Positions 1-9,097 of a stretch of DNA of 64,000 nucleotides are shown one piece after another; the first letter of the stretch is position 1, and every line of letters starts with the position of its first letter. Source of the DNA: an uncultured Acidimicrobiaceae bacterium (lineage in GTDB: Bacteria > Actinomycetota > Acidimicrobiia > Acidimicrobiales > SZUA-35). Position numbers and translations under genes: made by a program. The DNA is taken from positions 25,601 through 89,600 of the forward strand of contig CAMYLA010000007.1 in the NCBI GenBank assembly GCA_947259095.1, written 5' to 3'. A model generated the notes under the pieces. That model was given only the letters and a program-made list of their open reading frames with translations. It was not told the origin of the DNA and ran no database searches.

Positions 1-1590
1 ATTCCCGATCCGGTCCTGCAGCAGGTCGAGAACTTCGGCGAGCCGTCGGCAACCGTCAATGATGCCTTCAAACCGGTCACCAAGTTCTGGGACCGGATCA
101 TGCACCCGGCCCAGATCCTGCAGTCGTTGCCGGCGGCGTTGGCCACCATGCTCGACCCGGCCACCCGTGGCCCGGCCTTCATCGGGCTGCCCCAGGACGT
201 CCAAGCCATGGCCTACGACTATCCGGTTCGCTTCTTCGAGCCCACCGTCAACGAGGTGCCACGGCCACGAGCCGACAAGAGCGAGTTGGTGGCGGCGGCC
301 GAGGCGATCAAAGGGGCCCGCAAGCCGCTGATCATCGCCGGTGGTGGTGTGCACTATGCGGCGGCCGAGGCCACCCTGGCCGAGTTCGCCAACGGCCACA
401 ACATCCCGGTGGTGGAGACGGTGGCCGGCAAGTCCTCGATGCTCGGCGACGATCGGATGTACGTCGGCCCGGTCGGCGTCACCGGGTGCGAGGCGGCCAA
501 CAACCTGGCGGCCGAGGCCGATGTGGTGATCGTGGTCGGCTCCCGGCTGCTCGACTTCACCACCGGCTCGTGGACGATCTTCAAGAACGAGGACACCATC
601 GTCATCGGCGTGAACACCACCCGCTTCGATGCGGTCAAGCATCGGTCGCTGCCGGTGGTTGGCGACGCCAGGGAAACGCTGCGGGAGCTGATGGAGCTGG
701 TGGGGGACTGGCGGGCCCCGGATGGCTGGGTGGAGCAGGCCGGCGACGAGAAGGTCGGCTTCCGGAACTATCTCGACGCCATTGGGCTGGTCGACGGCGG
801 CAGCACCGCCCAGGCCGGGTCGGCCGGCATCGGAGCCGGGCAGCCGCCCCAACCCGTCGATCGCCAGGAATCCGAAGGGTCTGTCTTGACCTACGCCCAG
901 GTGGTGCGGGCGGTGAACGACCAGGCCGACCCTGGCGACGTCTGCCTGGCCGCCGCCGGTGGGTTCCCCGGGGAGGTCAACAATGGCTGGTGGGCCAAGG
1001 GCATCGCCACGTTCGATTGCGAGTACGGCTACTCCTGTATGGGGTATGAGATCGCAGGAGGCTGGGGCGCGGCCATGGCCTATGGCTCTGGCGGCGGGGC
1101 GGAGCGGGACGGCGAGGTCTTCGTCTTCGTTGGCGACGGCTCCTACCTGATGATGAACTCCGACCTGTACAGCTCAGTGCTGTCTGGCCACAAGATGATC
1201 GTGGTGGTCTGCGACAACGGTGGGTTCGCAGTGATCAACCGGCTTCAGACCGGTCAGGGCGGTCGGCCGTTCAACAACCTGTTGGCCGACTGTCGGCTCG
1301 GTGGCAGCCACGACGGCGAGGTGGTCGAGGTCGATTTTGCGGCCCATGCGACGGCGATGGGGGCCGGCGCCGAGAACGTATCGTCCATCGCCGAGCTGCA
1401 GGCGGCCCTGGTCCGGGCCCGGGCCTCGGATCGGACCTATGTGATCACCATGAAGGTCGACGCCTACGCCTGGACCGAAGGCGGCAGCTTCTGGGAGGTC
1501 GGCGTGCCGGAGGTCAGCGATCTCCAGTCGGTCACCGATGCCAGGGCCGACCTCGACAAGGGCAAAGCCGAACAGCGCCAAGGCTGGTAA
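1..1590 (+). CDS. iolD: 3D-(3,5/4)-trihydroxycyclohexane-1,2-dione acylhydrolase (IolD-like, ThDP-dependent), 5' truncated by window edge
   Basis: Frame open from base 1; ThDP-enzyme architecture with VGSRLLDFTTGSWTIF, AAAGGFPGEVNNGWW, EYGYSCMGYEIAGGWGAAMA and GDGSYLMMNSDL, typical of IolD. Confidence 0.85.
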   Translation: MPDPVLQQVENFGEPSATVNDAFKPVTKFWDRIMHPAQILQSLPAALATMLDPATRGPAFIGLPQDVQAMAYDYPVRFFEPTVNEVPRPRADKSELVAAAEAIKGARKPLIIAGGGVHYAAAEATLAEFANGHNIPVVETVAGKSSMLGDDRMYVGPVGVTGCEAANNLAAEADVVIVVGSRLLDFTTGSWTIFKNEDTIVIGVNTTRFDAVKHRSLPVVGDARETLRELMELVGDWRAPDGWVEQAGDEKVGFRNYLDAIGLVDGGSTAQAGSAGIGAGQPPQPVDRQESEGSVLTYAQVVRAVNDQADPGDVCLAAAGGFPGEVNNGWWAKGIATFDCEYGYSCMGYEIAGGWGAAMAYGSGGGAERDGEVFVFVGDGSYLMMNSDLYSSVLSGHKMIVVVCDNGGFAVINRLQTGQGGRPFNNLLADCRLGGSHDGEVVEVDFAAHATAMGAGAENVSSIAELQAALVRARASDRTYVITMKVDAYAWTEGGSFWEVGVPEVSDLQSVTDARADLDKGKAEQRQGW

Positions 1591-1725
1591 CTGTCGTTTG
1601 CGGTCCTTCGGTCCGCGGCACGAAGCGAGATTTTTGCTGGCGCCAAAACTCGGGGGCGGGGCAGTTTTCCCGTGGGGACGCGGCTGCATAGATCGGCTAC
1701 GCTGCGGTTCAAGAGCGGAGTAGTG

Positions 1726-4332
1726 ATGACTGACGGGCGGACGTTCGGCACGATCTTCGTCGTTGTCGAAGATTTTGGTGACAAGTTCATACGGTGGGAC
1801 GGCGACGCTTCGGTGGCCGATCTGGTTGCCGCGCTCCGCGGCTCGTCCCCGGCCACGCCGATTGCGCTCGAGGTCGATCGAACCGGGCGGCTGCTGCCAC
1901 CGGACCTGCCGGGCTCGGCGGCCGACATCCGATCCGGTGACGTCGTCCGCCTCGTCGAACTGGCAAACGGGATCGCCGCCGATCGACACAACCGGGCCGA
2001 GGCCACCGCAACCATGCGGATGCTGTCCGGCCCGCTCGGCGGTCGGCGGTTCTCGCTCGGGCCGGGGGTGAACTCCGTCGGCCGGGCGTCGGACAACGAC
2101 ATCGTGCTCGTCGAGCCGTCGGTGTCTCGCCATCACGGCGTCATCACGGTCGACCACGGCTCGGTCACGCTCAACGACAAGGGCTCGACCAACGGCATCA
2201 CCGTCAACGGCAACCGGATCACCGGCCCGACCGTCATCCGCTCCGGCCAACGGCTGCTGCTCGGTCGCAACGAGGCCTCGATCGTCCACCACTCCCCACT
2301 CGACGACGTCTGGCAGGTGGAGGACCTGGTGGTGGAGGCCCCGAGCCGGCCGGTGGCCCGCTACGAGGAGCAGACCGTCACCCTTCCCGCGCCGCCCGAT
2401 CCGAATCTCAAATGGCGGCGGACCGAGATCCTCAGTTCCGGCCGAACCCACCATCGCCAGGCGGTCGAGCTGTTCCACGCCGAGGTCCAGGCGGTGCAGG
2501 ATGGCATCGCCGAAGGACTGCGCCGAGAATCGGCGGCCCGCCTCGGCGAAGCGCCGTCGATCCACGAGCTGCTGCTCGGGGCCGACGATCGAGCCCGGCT
2601 CTGGGAGCGGCGAGCGCTCGACCCCTGCGGACTCCAGGTGCGGATCGGGCTGGCCGAGATGCCGTCCAGAACCGAGATCCGGGTGCCCGAAGGCGGCCCG
2701 GTCGAACTTCGGGAGCTGCTCACCCCGATCCCCGAGAGGTACGCCTCGGTCGGTCAGGCGCCTGCGGTGCTCGACCTTCGCCGCGTCGGCACAATCGCAC
2801 TGGTGGGCCCGGCCGAGCCTGCCGACCGGTTGGCCTACTCGATCGCCACCCAACTGGCGTGGCTACACGGCCCGGACGAGCTCGGTCTGGTCCACCGGCC
2901 GGGGGAGCGGGCCGATGCGTGGGATTGGCTCAAGTGGTTGCCCCATGTCGACTTCGTCGGGTCCCCGAACGGGGTGCCGGAGCCAGAGTTCGTCGGCTGG
3001 ATCTCGAAACTGCTCGACGAGCCGCCCCCAACCCGGACCGCCCGCCGCAGCGAGGACACAACGTCGGGTATCCACAGGCCTCCGGCCGTGGTCGTCGTCC
3101 TCGATGGCGACGGGGCGCTCCCCACCGCACTCCTGGCCCGGTTGTTGGAGGACGGGCCGGCTCTTGGCATCTACTCACTTCAGGTCGGCGGCCGGGTCGG
3201 CGGGGGCGGAGCCGCAACCGGGTCCGCCGCCTCCGCGGGCGCGGTCATCAACGTGGAGACCGGGTCGGCCCATGTCGCCCGGGGGCTCGGGTCGCCGGTC
3301 GGTCCGATCGCCGCCGAATCGATCGACCTGGGAACCGCAGCCACCATGGCTCGACGGCTCACACCGCTCCGGCTCACGAGGCCGGGCTCGAAGGGTCAGG
3401 ACGAGGGCGGGCACTCGACGGGAAAGGTTCCGGTCTCGATCGACGACACCCGGCCGACCATCGTCGGGCCGTTCCGGCTGGGTATGCCCCACGACTCGGT
3501 GGTTTCGGCCGTTGTCTCGGCGGCCGACGCTTCGGTCCCCGCACTGCGAGACCTGGCCTCGCTCCCGCACGGTGGCGACGACGCCCGCCTGGCACTGGGT
3601 GTGGCCCAGGTTCGCCGCCAGGCCGTCTCGGCGGTGTTCGCCTGCAACCTCGGGCGTGACGCCAGCCTCGGCCTGATCGGCGGCTCGGGCTCGGGAAAGA
3701 CCCAGGCCCTGCGAACGGTGGCCGCCGCAGCCCGGAGCCTCCAGGTCGAACCGCCGATGACCCCGCTGCTGTACACACTCGACGTCGGTGGCGGGCTGGC
3801 CGGACTCGATGCCCTGGCCGACTGCACCGTCGCCACCGGCCACGATGTCGACGGCTTCGCCACAGTGGTGTCGGATATCGAGCGGTTGCTCACCGACCGG
3901 GCCGCCGCCTTCGAACGGCTCGGTGTGGTCACCCTCGACGAGTACCGGCTGGCGGCCCCGGATCGATCGTTGCGGCGAGCGCTGATCCTGGTCGATGAGG
4001 TCGACCGCTTCGTCAATCTGATGGACGATGCCCATCCCGGCCGGGCCCAGGCGCTCCTCGATCGGCTGGCCGCCGACGGTGGCCCGCTCGGCGTGCACCT
4101 GGTGATCACGGCCGTCGACCGGAGCCTGATCCGGTCGACCCTGGCCGATCACATCGGCCGCTGGCTCCAGCTCGGGGTGGGGCTGCACGATCAACCGGCT
4201 CCGCCCGGCTCGGCGTTGATCGGTGGCAACGTCGTTCGATTCGCCACGCTGCAGGACTGGCCGCCACGGTCGCCGGCCGTCGGGTCGGACAAACCGCTCA
4301 TGGAACCGACCGCGGCGTCGAGCCAGAACTGA
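1726..4332 (+). CDS. Ubiquitin-like/FHA domain protein with C-terminal FtsK/SpoIIIE-type ATPase
   Basis: N-terminal Ubl-like region, FHA core (NSVGRASDNDIVLVEPSVSRHHGVI...DKGSTNGITVNG), Walker A GGSGSGKT, Walker B LILVDEVDR. ATG 1726 preceded by GGAG and TACGCT (1698-1703). Confidence 0.8.
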   Translation: MTDGRTFGTIFVVVEDFGDKFIRWDGDASVADLVAALRGSSPATPIALEVDRTGRLLPPDLPGSAADIRSGDVVRLVELANGIAADRHNRAEATATMRMLSGPLGGRRFSLGPGVNSVGRASDNDIVLVEPSVSRHHGVITVDHGSVTLNDKGSTNGITVNGNRITGPTVIRSGQRLLLGRNEASIVHHSPLDDVWQVEDLVVEAPSRPVARYEEQTVTLPAPPDPNLKWRRTEILSSGRTHHRQAVELFHAEVQAVQDGIAEGLRRESAARLGEAPSIHELLLGADDRARLWERRALDPCGLQVRIGLAEMPSRTEIRVPEGGPVELRELLTPIPERYASVGQAPAVLDLRRVGTIALVGPAEPADRLAYSIATQLAWLHGPDELGLVHRPGERADAWDWLKWLPHVDFVGSPNGVPEPEFVGWISKLLDEPPPTRTARRSEDTTSGIHRPPAVVVVLDGDGALPTALLARLLEDGPALGIYSLQVGGRVGGGGAATGSAASAGAVINVETGSAHVARGLGSPVGPIAAESIDLGTAATMARRLTPLRLTRPGSKGQDEGGHSTGKVPVSIDDTRPTIVGPFRLGMPHDSVVSAVVSAADASVPALRDLASLPHGGDDARLALGVAQVRRQAVSAVFACNLGRDASLGLIGGSGSGKTQALRTVAAAARSLQVEPPMTPLLYTLDVGGGLAGLDALADCTVATGHDVDGFATVVSDIERLLTDRAAAFERLGVVTLDEYRLAAPDRSLRRALILVDEVDRFVNLMDDAHPGRAQALLDRLAADGGPLGVHLVITAVDRSLIRSTLADHIGRWLQLGVGLHDQPAPPGSALIGGNVVRFATLQDWPPRSPAVGSDKPLMEPTAASSQN

Positions 4333-4372
4333 ACCGTCGCAGCCCCGGCAGGCTGGTCGAGGCGGTCTCCGC

Positions 4373-7069
4373 TCAGTTGTCCTGGCGTGGCACGCCGACG
4401 GTCAAGGTGACCGTCGAACCGACCGGCACCTCGGTACCGGGGTCGGGATCGATCGCCACCACCGTGCCTATCTTGTCGTTGCCCGGTGCGAACTGTTCGG
4501 TGTCGAAGTTCGGTGACAGACCTGCGGCGTTGACCACCATCGTTGCGGTCGGGCGGGTCAGCCCGACCACCCCCGGCACCTCGACGGTGCGTTCCTGGCC
4601 GTTTGAGACGATGAGCACCACCTCGGTGCCGGGTCGGACCGCCGATCCCACGGCCGGGCGGGTGGCGACGATCTGACCCTTCGGTTGCGGTGAGGGCACC
4701 TCCTCGACGTCGCCCGGCTCCAGGCCGGCATCCCGCAGTTCCCGGTTGGCCGCCCCCCGCCGGAGTCCGGCGACATCGGGCACGATCACGTCGGCCGGTC
4801 CGGTGGAGACCACCAACGTCGCCGTCGACCGGGAGACCGAGCAGGAGATGACCTCACCCTCCGGCACGGACTCCGAGGTTGCCGAGGTGACACCGACATC
4901 GGTGAAGCCGAGGTCGGCCAGGATCGTCCTGGCCTGTGACTCGCTGCGCCCCTCGACCGACGAGCACTCGTCCGGGAGCGGTGTCGTTGCGTATTCGATC
5001 GTGGCGGTCGAGCCCGACAACCGGCAGGTCACGACCTCGCCGGCTTCGACCTCGCCGTTGGGGGTACCGGTTTCGCTCACCGAATAGCCCCGGCTCTCCA
5101 GGAGCGAGGCCGCCGATGCCCTGTCGATCCCGATGGCCTGGCCACAGACGTCGGCGCCGCTGGAGATCGCCAGGCTGGCCGAGGACTCCGACTGGTCGCA
5201 GGAGATCACGTTGCCGACGCCCACGGTGTCGCTCGACCGGGGGGCCGACGACACCGCAAAACCTCCGCCGGCCAGCGTGGCGGTGGCCTGGGCTTCGGTC
5301 AGTCCGATCACGTCCGAGCACCGGGGTGGGGCCGGGCCGTCGGACAACAGGAGCGACACGGTCGTGCCGACTTCGATGGTTGAACCGGCCGCCGGTATGG
5401 AGCTGATCACTGCTCCCGATGGCAGTGAGGGGTGGAACACCCTGCCGGCGTCGGCCGCCACCAGCAGTTCGAGGCCGGCCAACGCCCGTTCGGCCTCGCC
5501 CCGGGTTCTACCGGCCAGGGGCGGGATGACGACCTCGCTTACCGGGTCGGTCGCGGTCGTCCCGGTCTCGGCGGTGGTCTCGGTGGTGGCGATCTCGTCG
5601 TCGGTGGTGGTGGTGATGGCGGGCTCGAGGGTGCCCCGGCCGCCGGCGACACCCTGGCCGGTCGACTCGTTGCCGGAACGGTCGACCGACGTCGTCGGGC
5701 CTTCCACCGACTCGATGTTCAGGCCGCCGTCGCCGTCGTCGCCCCCGGACCGACTGACGAGGTATCCCCCGACACCGACCAGCAGCAGCAGCCCGACGGC
5801 GGCACCGAGCAGTAGCGGGACGGTCATCGATCGTTCGTCTTCGATGTGGACGAGCGCCGGTCGTGGCGGCCCGGTGCCTCCGGACGGGGGGTAGATCGAC
5901 GGTCCGTCCTCGAGGACCCGGCCGCTCGGGGCCGAGGATCCCTCCCACAGTGAGGTGGCCGACGACGGGTCTTCAGCGGCCGCCTGCCCGACCGGCGTTC
6001 CGCTCGCCGACATGTGCCCGGCCACCGTGCTGGCGGCCACCGTCGAGTCCGTCGGCGCCATCGCCGGTTCCTGGGAGGTCGTGGTGGCGACGGCCATCGA
6101 TCCGGCCAGCCCTGCGGCGGCGGCCAGTCCCGGTATCGCGGCATCGTGGTTTTGCGGTCCGACTCCTGGCGCGGCGGCGCCGTTGCCCGCCGTCGGGCCC
6201 GGTGCCGATGTGGCAGCCGCCGGTGGGGCGGTCGCCGGAAGATCGCCGGTCTGCACCGCGTCCGGTCCCAACACCTCGAGCAGCAGATCCCGGAGCTCGT
6301 CAGCGGTCGGGCGGTCTTCGGGTCGCTTGGCCATCGCCGCTTCGATCACGCCGCACAGCGCATCGGGAACCCCCTCCCCCCGCAGATCGGGGACCGGATC
6401 GTTCATCACCCGCTTGGCCAGCGCCATGAGGTTCGATTGGTCGGCGGGATCGACGAACGGGGCCCGGCCGGCGACCATGTGGAACAGGGTGGCGCCGACG
6501 GCGTACACGTCGGACGCGGTGCCCGCCGACTGGTCGGTGAGGATCTCCGGGGCGACGTAGCCAACGGTGAAACCGACCGAGTTCGTCTGGCCGAGCGTGG
6601 TGCCGGTGACGGTGCTGATCCCGAAGTCGGTCACCATGTAGCGACCGGTCGGCGAGATGAGCACGTTCCCGGGCTTGATGTCGCGATGGATTACACCCTT
6701 GGCGTGGGCATCGCCGACCGCATCCGCCACCTGGGCCGCGGCTCGGCAGGCGGCCAGGGGTTCGAACCGGCCCTGGGGCCCCTGCAGGGTGTCGAGCACA
6801 GACGACTCGCACAGCTCGAGGATCAGGTACGGCTCACCGGCGGCGCTCACGCCGGTGTCGTACACGGTGACGATGCCCGGATTCTGGCTCAGCTTGCCGA
6901 GCGTCTTGGCCTCACGGTCGAATCGGCGGATGAAAGCCTCGTCGGTGACGGTGAGCACCTTGACCGCAACCTCGCGGTCGAGATCGAGCTGGCGCGCTCG
7001 ATAGACGATGGCCGATGCGCCCGCTCCGATCTTCGTGGCGTATCCCAGCCCGCCGATACCCAGATCCAC
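4373..7069 (-). CDS. Ser/Thr protein kinase with C-terminal PASTA repeats (PknB/StkP type)
   Basis: GAGASAIVYRARQ, HRDIKPGNVLIS, DFGIS kinase motifs; TM segment VPLLLGAAVGLLLLVGVGGYLV; several PASTA-like repeats. GTG start at 7069 with TAGAAT 7 nt upstream. Confidence 0.88.
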   Translation of the reverse strand: MDLGIGGLGYATKIGAGASAIVYRARQLDLDREVAVKVLTVTDEAFIRRFDREAKTLGKLSQNPGIVTVYDTGVSAAGEPYLILELCESSVLDTLQGPQGRFEPLAACRAAAQVADAVGDAHAKGVIHRDIKPGNVLISPTGRYMVTDFGISTVTGTTLGQTNSVGFTVGYVAPEILTDQSAGTASDVYAVGATLFHMVAGRAPFVDPADQSNLMALAKRVMNDPVPDLRGEGVPDALCGVIEAAMAKRPEDRPTADELRDLLLEVLGPDAVQTGDLPATAPPAAATSAPGPTAGNGAAAPGVGPQNHDAAIPGLAAAAGLAGSMAVATTTSQEPAMAPTDSTVAASTVAGHMSASGTPVGQAAAEDPSSATSLWEGSSAPSGRVLEDGPSIYPPSGGTGPPRPALVHIEDERSMTVPLLLGAAVGLLLLVGVGGYLVSRSGGDDGDGGLNIESVEGPTTSVDRSGNESTGQGVAGGRGTLEPAITTTTDDEIATTETTAETGTTATDPVSEVVIPPLAGRTRGEAERALAGLELLVAADAGRVFHPSLPSGAVISSIPAAGSTIEVGTTVSLLLSDGPAPPRCSDVIGLTEAQATATLAGGGFAVSSAPRSSDTVGVGNVISCDQSESSASLAISSGADVCGQAIGIDRASAASLLESRGYSVSETGTPNGEVEAGEVVTCRLSGSTATIEYATTPLPDECSSVEGRSESQARTILADLGFTDVGVTSATSESVPEGEVISCSVSRSTATLVVSTGPADVIVPDVAGLRRGAANRELRDAGLEPGDVEEVPSPQPKGQIVATRPAVGSAVRPGTEVVLIVSNGQERTVEVPGVVGLTRPTATMVVNAAGLSPNFDTEQFAPGNDKIGTVVAIDPDPGTEVPVGSTVTLTVGVPRQDN

Positions 7070-7254
7070 CGTTGCGATTCTATGTCGACCGAGGCGCTGG
7101 ATGAAGGTCGGGCCGGGCTGATTGGCGCCAATGCCCAACGATTGGCGCTGATTGTCATGGGATCGACACCAAGCCGGGGTCCGGAGACCCGGCCCGGGCG
7201 GTGGCTGGAGAGGTGTAGGGGGCCGGCCCTATTCACCGCCTTGGCCTCCGCCCG

Positions 7255-7260
7255 TAGGGT
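7255..7260 (+). promoter_or_regulatory. Candidate -10 box TAGGGT for a leaderless microprotein ORF
   Basis: TAGGGT, 7 nt before ATG 7268; possible -35 TTCACC 17 nt upstream. Confidence 0.45.
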
Positions 7261-7267
7261 GACATCC

Positions 7268-7330
7268 ATGAACTGGCGAATGGCAATCCTTGCCCTCCTT
7301 CTCCTCATCGCCTTCGTCATCGCCATCTGA
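7268..7330 (+). CDS. Putative 20-aa hydrophobic microprotein MNWRMAILALLLLIAFVIAI
   Basis: Complete ATG..TGA ORF between two minus-strand genes, candidate leaderless promoter, single-TM composition. Confidence 0.4.
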   Translation: MNWRMAILALLLLIAFVIAI

Positions 7331-7395
7331 GCCTCGACTCGATCGGGGGCCGGTGGCGGGCGGCCGGCCCGACCGCTGCCTCTCTGGTGGGGCAA

Positions 7396-8955
7396 CTACC
7401 GGGTTTCGAGGGTCTCCGTCGACGGCACGGTGGTCGTCACCAGTTGTCGCTCGGTGAAGAACACACCGATGGCGATGTCGCTCCCGCCAATGCGCCGCAA
7501 CTCCAGTTCCAACCTGGCGATGTCCGGTTGGCGGGACCCGGAGACGTCGAGTTCGACACGCTCGCCGTCGTAGTCGAAGGAGCGGACCACGACGTTGCGC
7601 TCGGCGGCCCACTGATCGATGACCACCCGCATGGCCTGCCCCGTCAGTTCGATCGGCGACGGTGCGGTCTCCTCGGTGATCGTGGCCAGCTTGGCCCAGT
7701 TCAAGCCGAGGGAAAGGCTGGAATCGATCTCGGCCAGGCGGGGCACCAGCAGGTCGATGTCCGGCGGCTCACCGGTGCCGGCGGCATCGATACGCACGAG
7801 GCTCCCGTCGAGGATGATGTCGTCGATCTGGTAGTCGAGGCCGCCCTCGTCAAGCCAGGCTTCGACCGCCAACCGGATCTCGGCCAGTAACTGCTCGGTT
7901 GGCTCCGGCGGTGGTTGGGTGGTCGTGGTTGCCGCCTCGGTTCGGATCCACTGGACCGGCACGTCGTAGCCGGGGAACTCGTCCTGCATGGCGGTCTCCA
8001 GCGAGCCCTGGTCCGGTGGGGCATCGAAGCCCCGAAGGTCGACGACGACCTGGCGGCTGTTGCGGCGGATGGTGACGGTCTTGTCCAGCTTGCCGTCGAG
8101 GTCGCCGAGCCAGGTGGTGACGATCTCCTCCGCGGTCCGCTGTTGGGTGTTGCGGTCGATCGACTCCACCGATGCCCGGTACAGCGGGACGGCCACCACG
8201 ATCACCGCCGCCACCATGGCCACGGTGGCCAGCGAGAACCGCAGCAGGTTGTCCGACAAGCGCCGCGGCGGGACGAACCCGGTCAACACGAACACCGCAA
8301 TGCTGGCGAAGACGATGGCGGTGAGGTTGGTCATGTAGAGCAGCAGGGCCCCGAACGCCAGGCTGTTCTCACCCGCCTCCAGCGCAATACCGACCGCCCC
8401 CAGCGGTGGCACCAGGGCGACGGCGACCGCCACGCCGGGCAATGATGCCGAGACGTCGGCCCGGACCGTGGCGTAGGCTCCGGCCGTGCCGGCGGCCAGG
8501 GCGACCACCAGGTCCTTGATGTCGGGCTGGGTCCGGGCCAGCACCTCGGGGGTCAGGTCGGTCTCGGGCAGGATCAGTGAGATCAGGTAGGCGATGGCGA
8601 TACACCACGCCGTGGCGGCGAAGACCCGACCCAGTGCGATCAACGACTTGGTGAACAGCGCCATCGACAAGCAGGCCCCGGCAGCCAGCACCGGCTGCAT
8701 CAGCGGGGCCAGCAGCATGGCACCGATCACGACGGCGGCCGAGTTGAGGCTGAGGCCCATCACCGCCACGATCACCGACAGGGTGAGCATGATGGTGAAG
8801 CGGAACGTCCAGTCCTCGACCTTGGTGACCGCCAGATCGGCCATGACCCGGCGCCGTTCCTCCGGTTCGAGACGGCGATGCCACCAGGCCCGGGTGGGGA
8901 GCGGTCTCGCTGGATCGCTGGCCGGTTTTGGCTGGGAGGTCTCGGTCGCCGACAC
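7396..8955 (-). CDS. DUF389 family integral membrane protein
   Basis: Multi-TM N-terminal half with LNSAAVVIGAMLLAPLMQPVLAAGACL and AGTAGAYATVRADVSASLPGVAVAVALVPPLGAVGIAL, typical of DUF389. GTG start with TAGACT 6 nt upstream. Confidence 0.85.
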   Translation of the reverse strand: MSATETSQPKPASDPARPLPTRAWWHRRLEPEERRRVMADLAVTKVEDWTFRFTIMLTLSVIVAVMGLSLNSAAVVIGAMLLAPLMQPVLAAGACLSMALFTKSLIALGRVFAATAWCIAIAYLISLILPETDLTPEVLARTQPDIKDLVVALAAGTAGAYATVRADVSASLPGVAVAVALVPPLGAVGIALEAGENSLAFGALLLYMTNLTAIVFASIAVFVLTGFVPPRRLSDNLLRFSLATVAMVAAVIVVAVPLYRASVESIDRNTQQRTAEEIVTTWLGDLDGKLDKTVTIRRNSRQVVVDLRGFDAPPDQGSLETAMQDEFPGYDVPVQWIRTEAATTTTQPPPEPTEQLLAEIRLAVEAWLDEGGLDYQIDDIILDGSLVRIDAAGTGEPPDIDLLVPRLAEIDSSLSLGLNWAKLATITEETAPSPIELTGQAMRVVIDQWAAERNVVVRSFDYDGERVELDVSGSRQPDIARLELELRRIGGSDIAIGVFFTERQLVTTTVPSTETLETR

Positions 8956-9097
8956 CGTCAGAGTCTAGGACCCCCGACTGTCGGCCACGAAGCAACCTTG
9001 ACGGTTGCGGGAAATCTTCGGGGCGGGCAGTATCTTCCGGCGGGAGAAGTGCGACTTGGCAAAGGTATGTTCGCGGTCAAAAGCAGGGTCCGGAACG

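Noticed and set aside
1591-1660. Imperfect hairpin GCGGTCC-TTC-GGTCCGC followed by TTTTT as an intrinsic terminator for iolD
   Set aside because: Stem has a mismatch and the T-run is short and distant; too weak to report as a feature.
1174-2853. 559-aa minus-strand ORF, and many similar long antisense ORFs (e.g. 3175-4194, 11605-13584, 17941-19350, 28897-30243)
   Set aside because: Overlap well-supported genes on the other strand and have Arg/Gly/Pro/His-rich composition typical of high-GC spurious ORFs.
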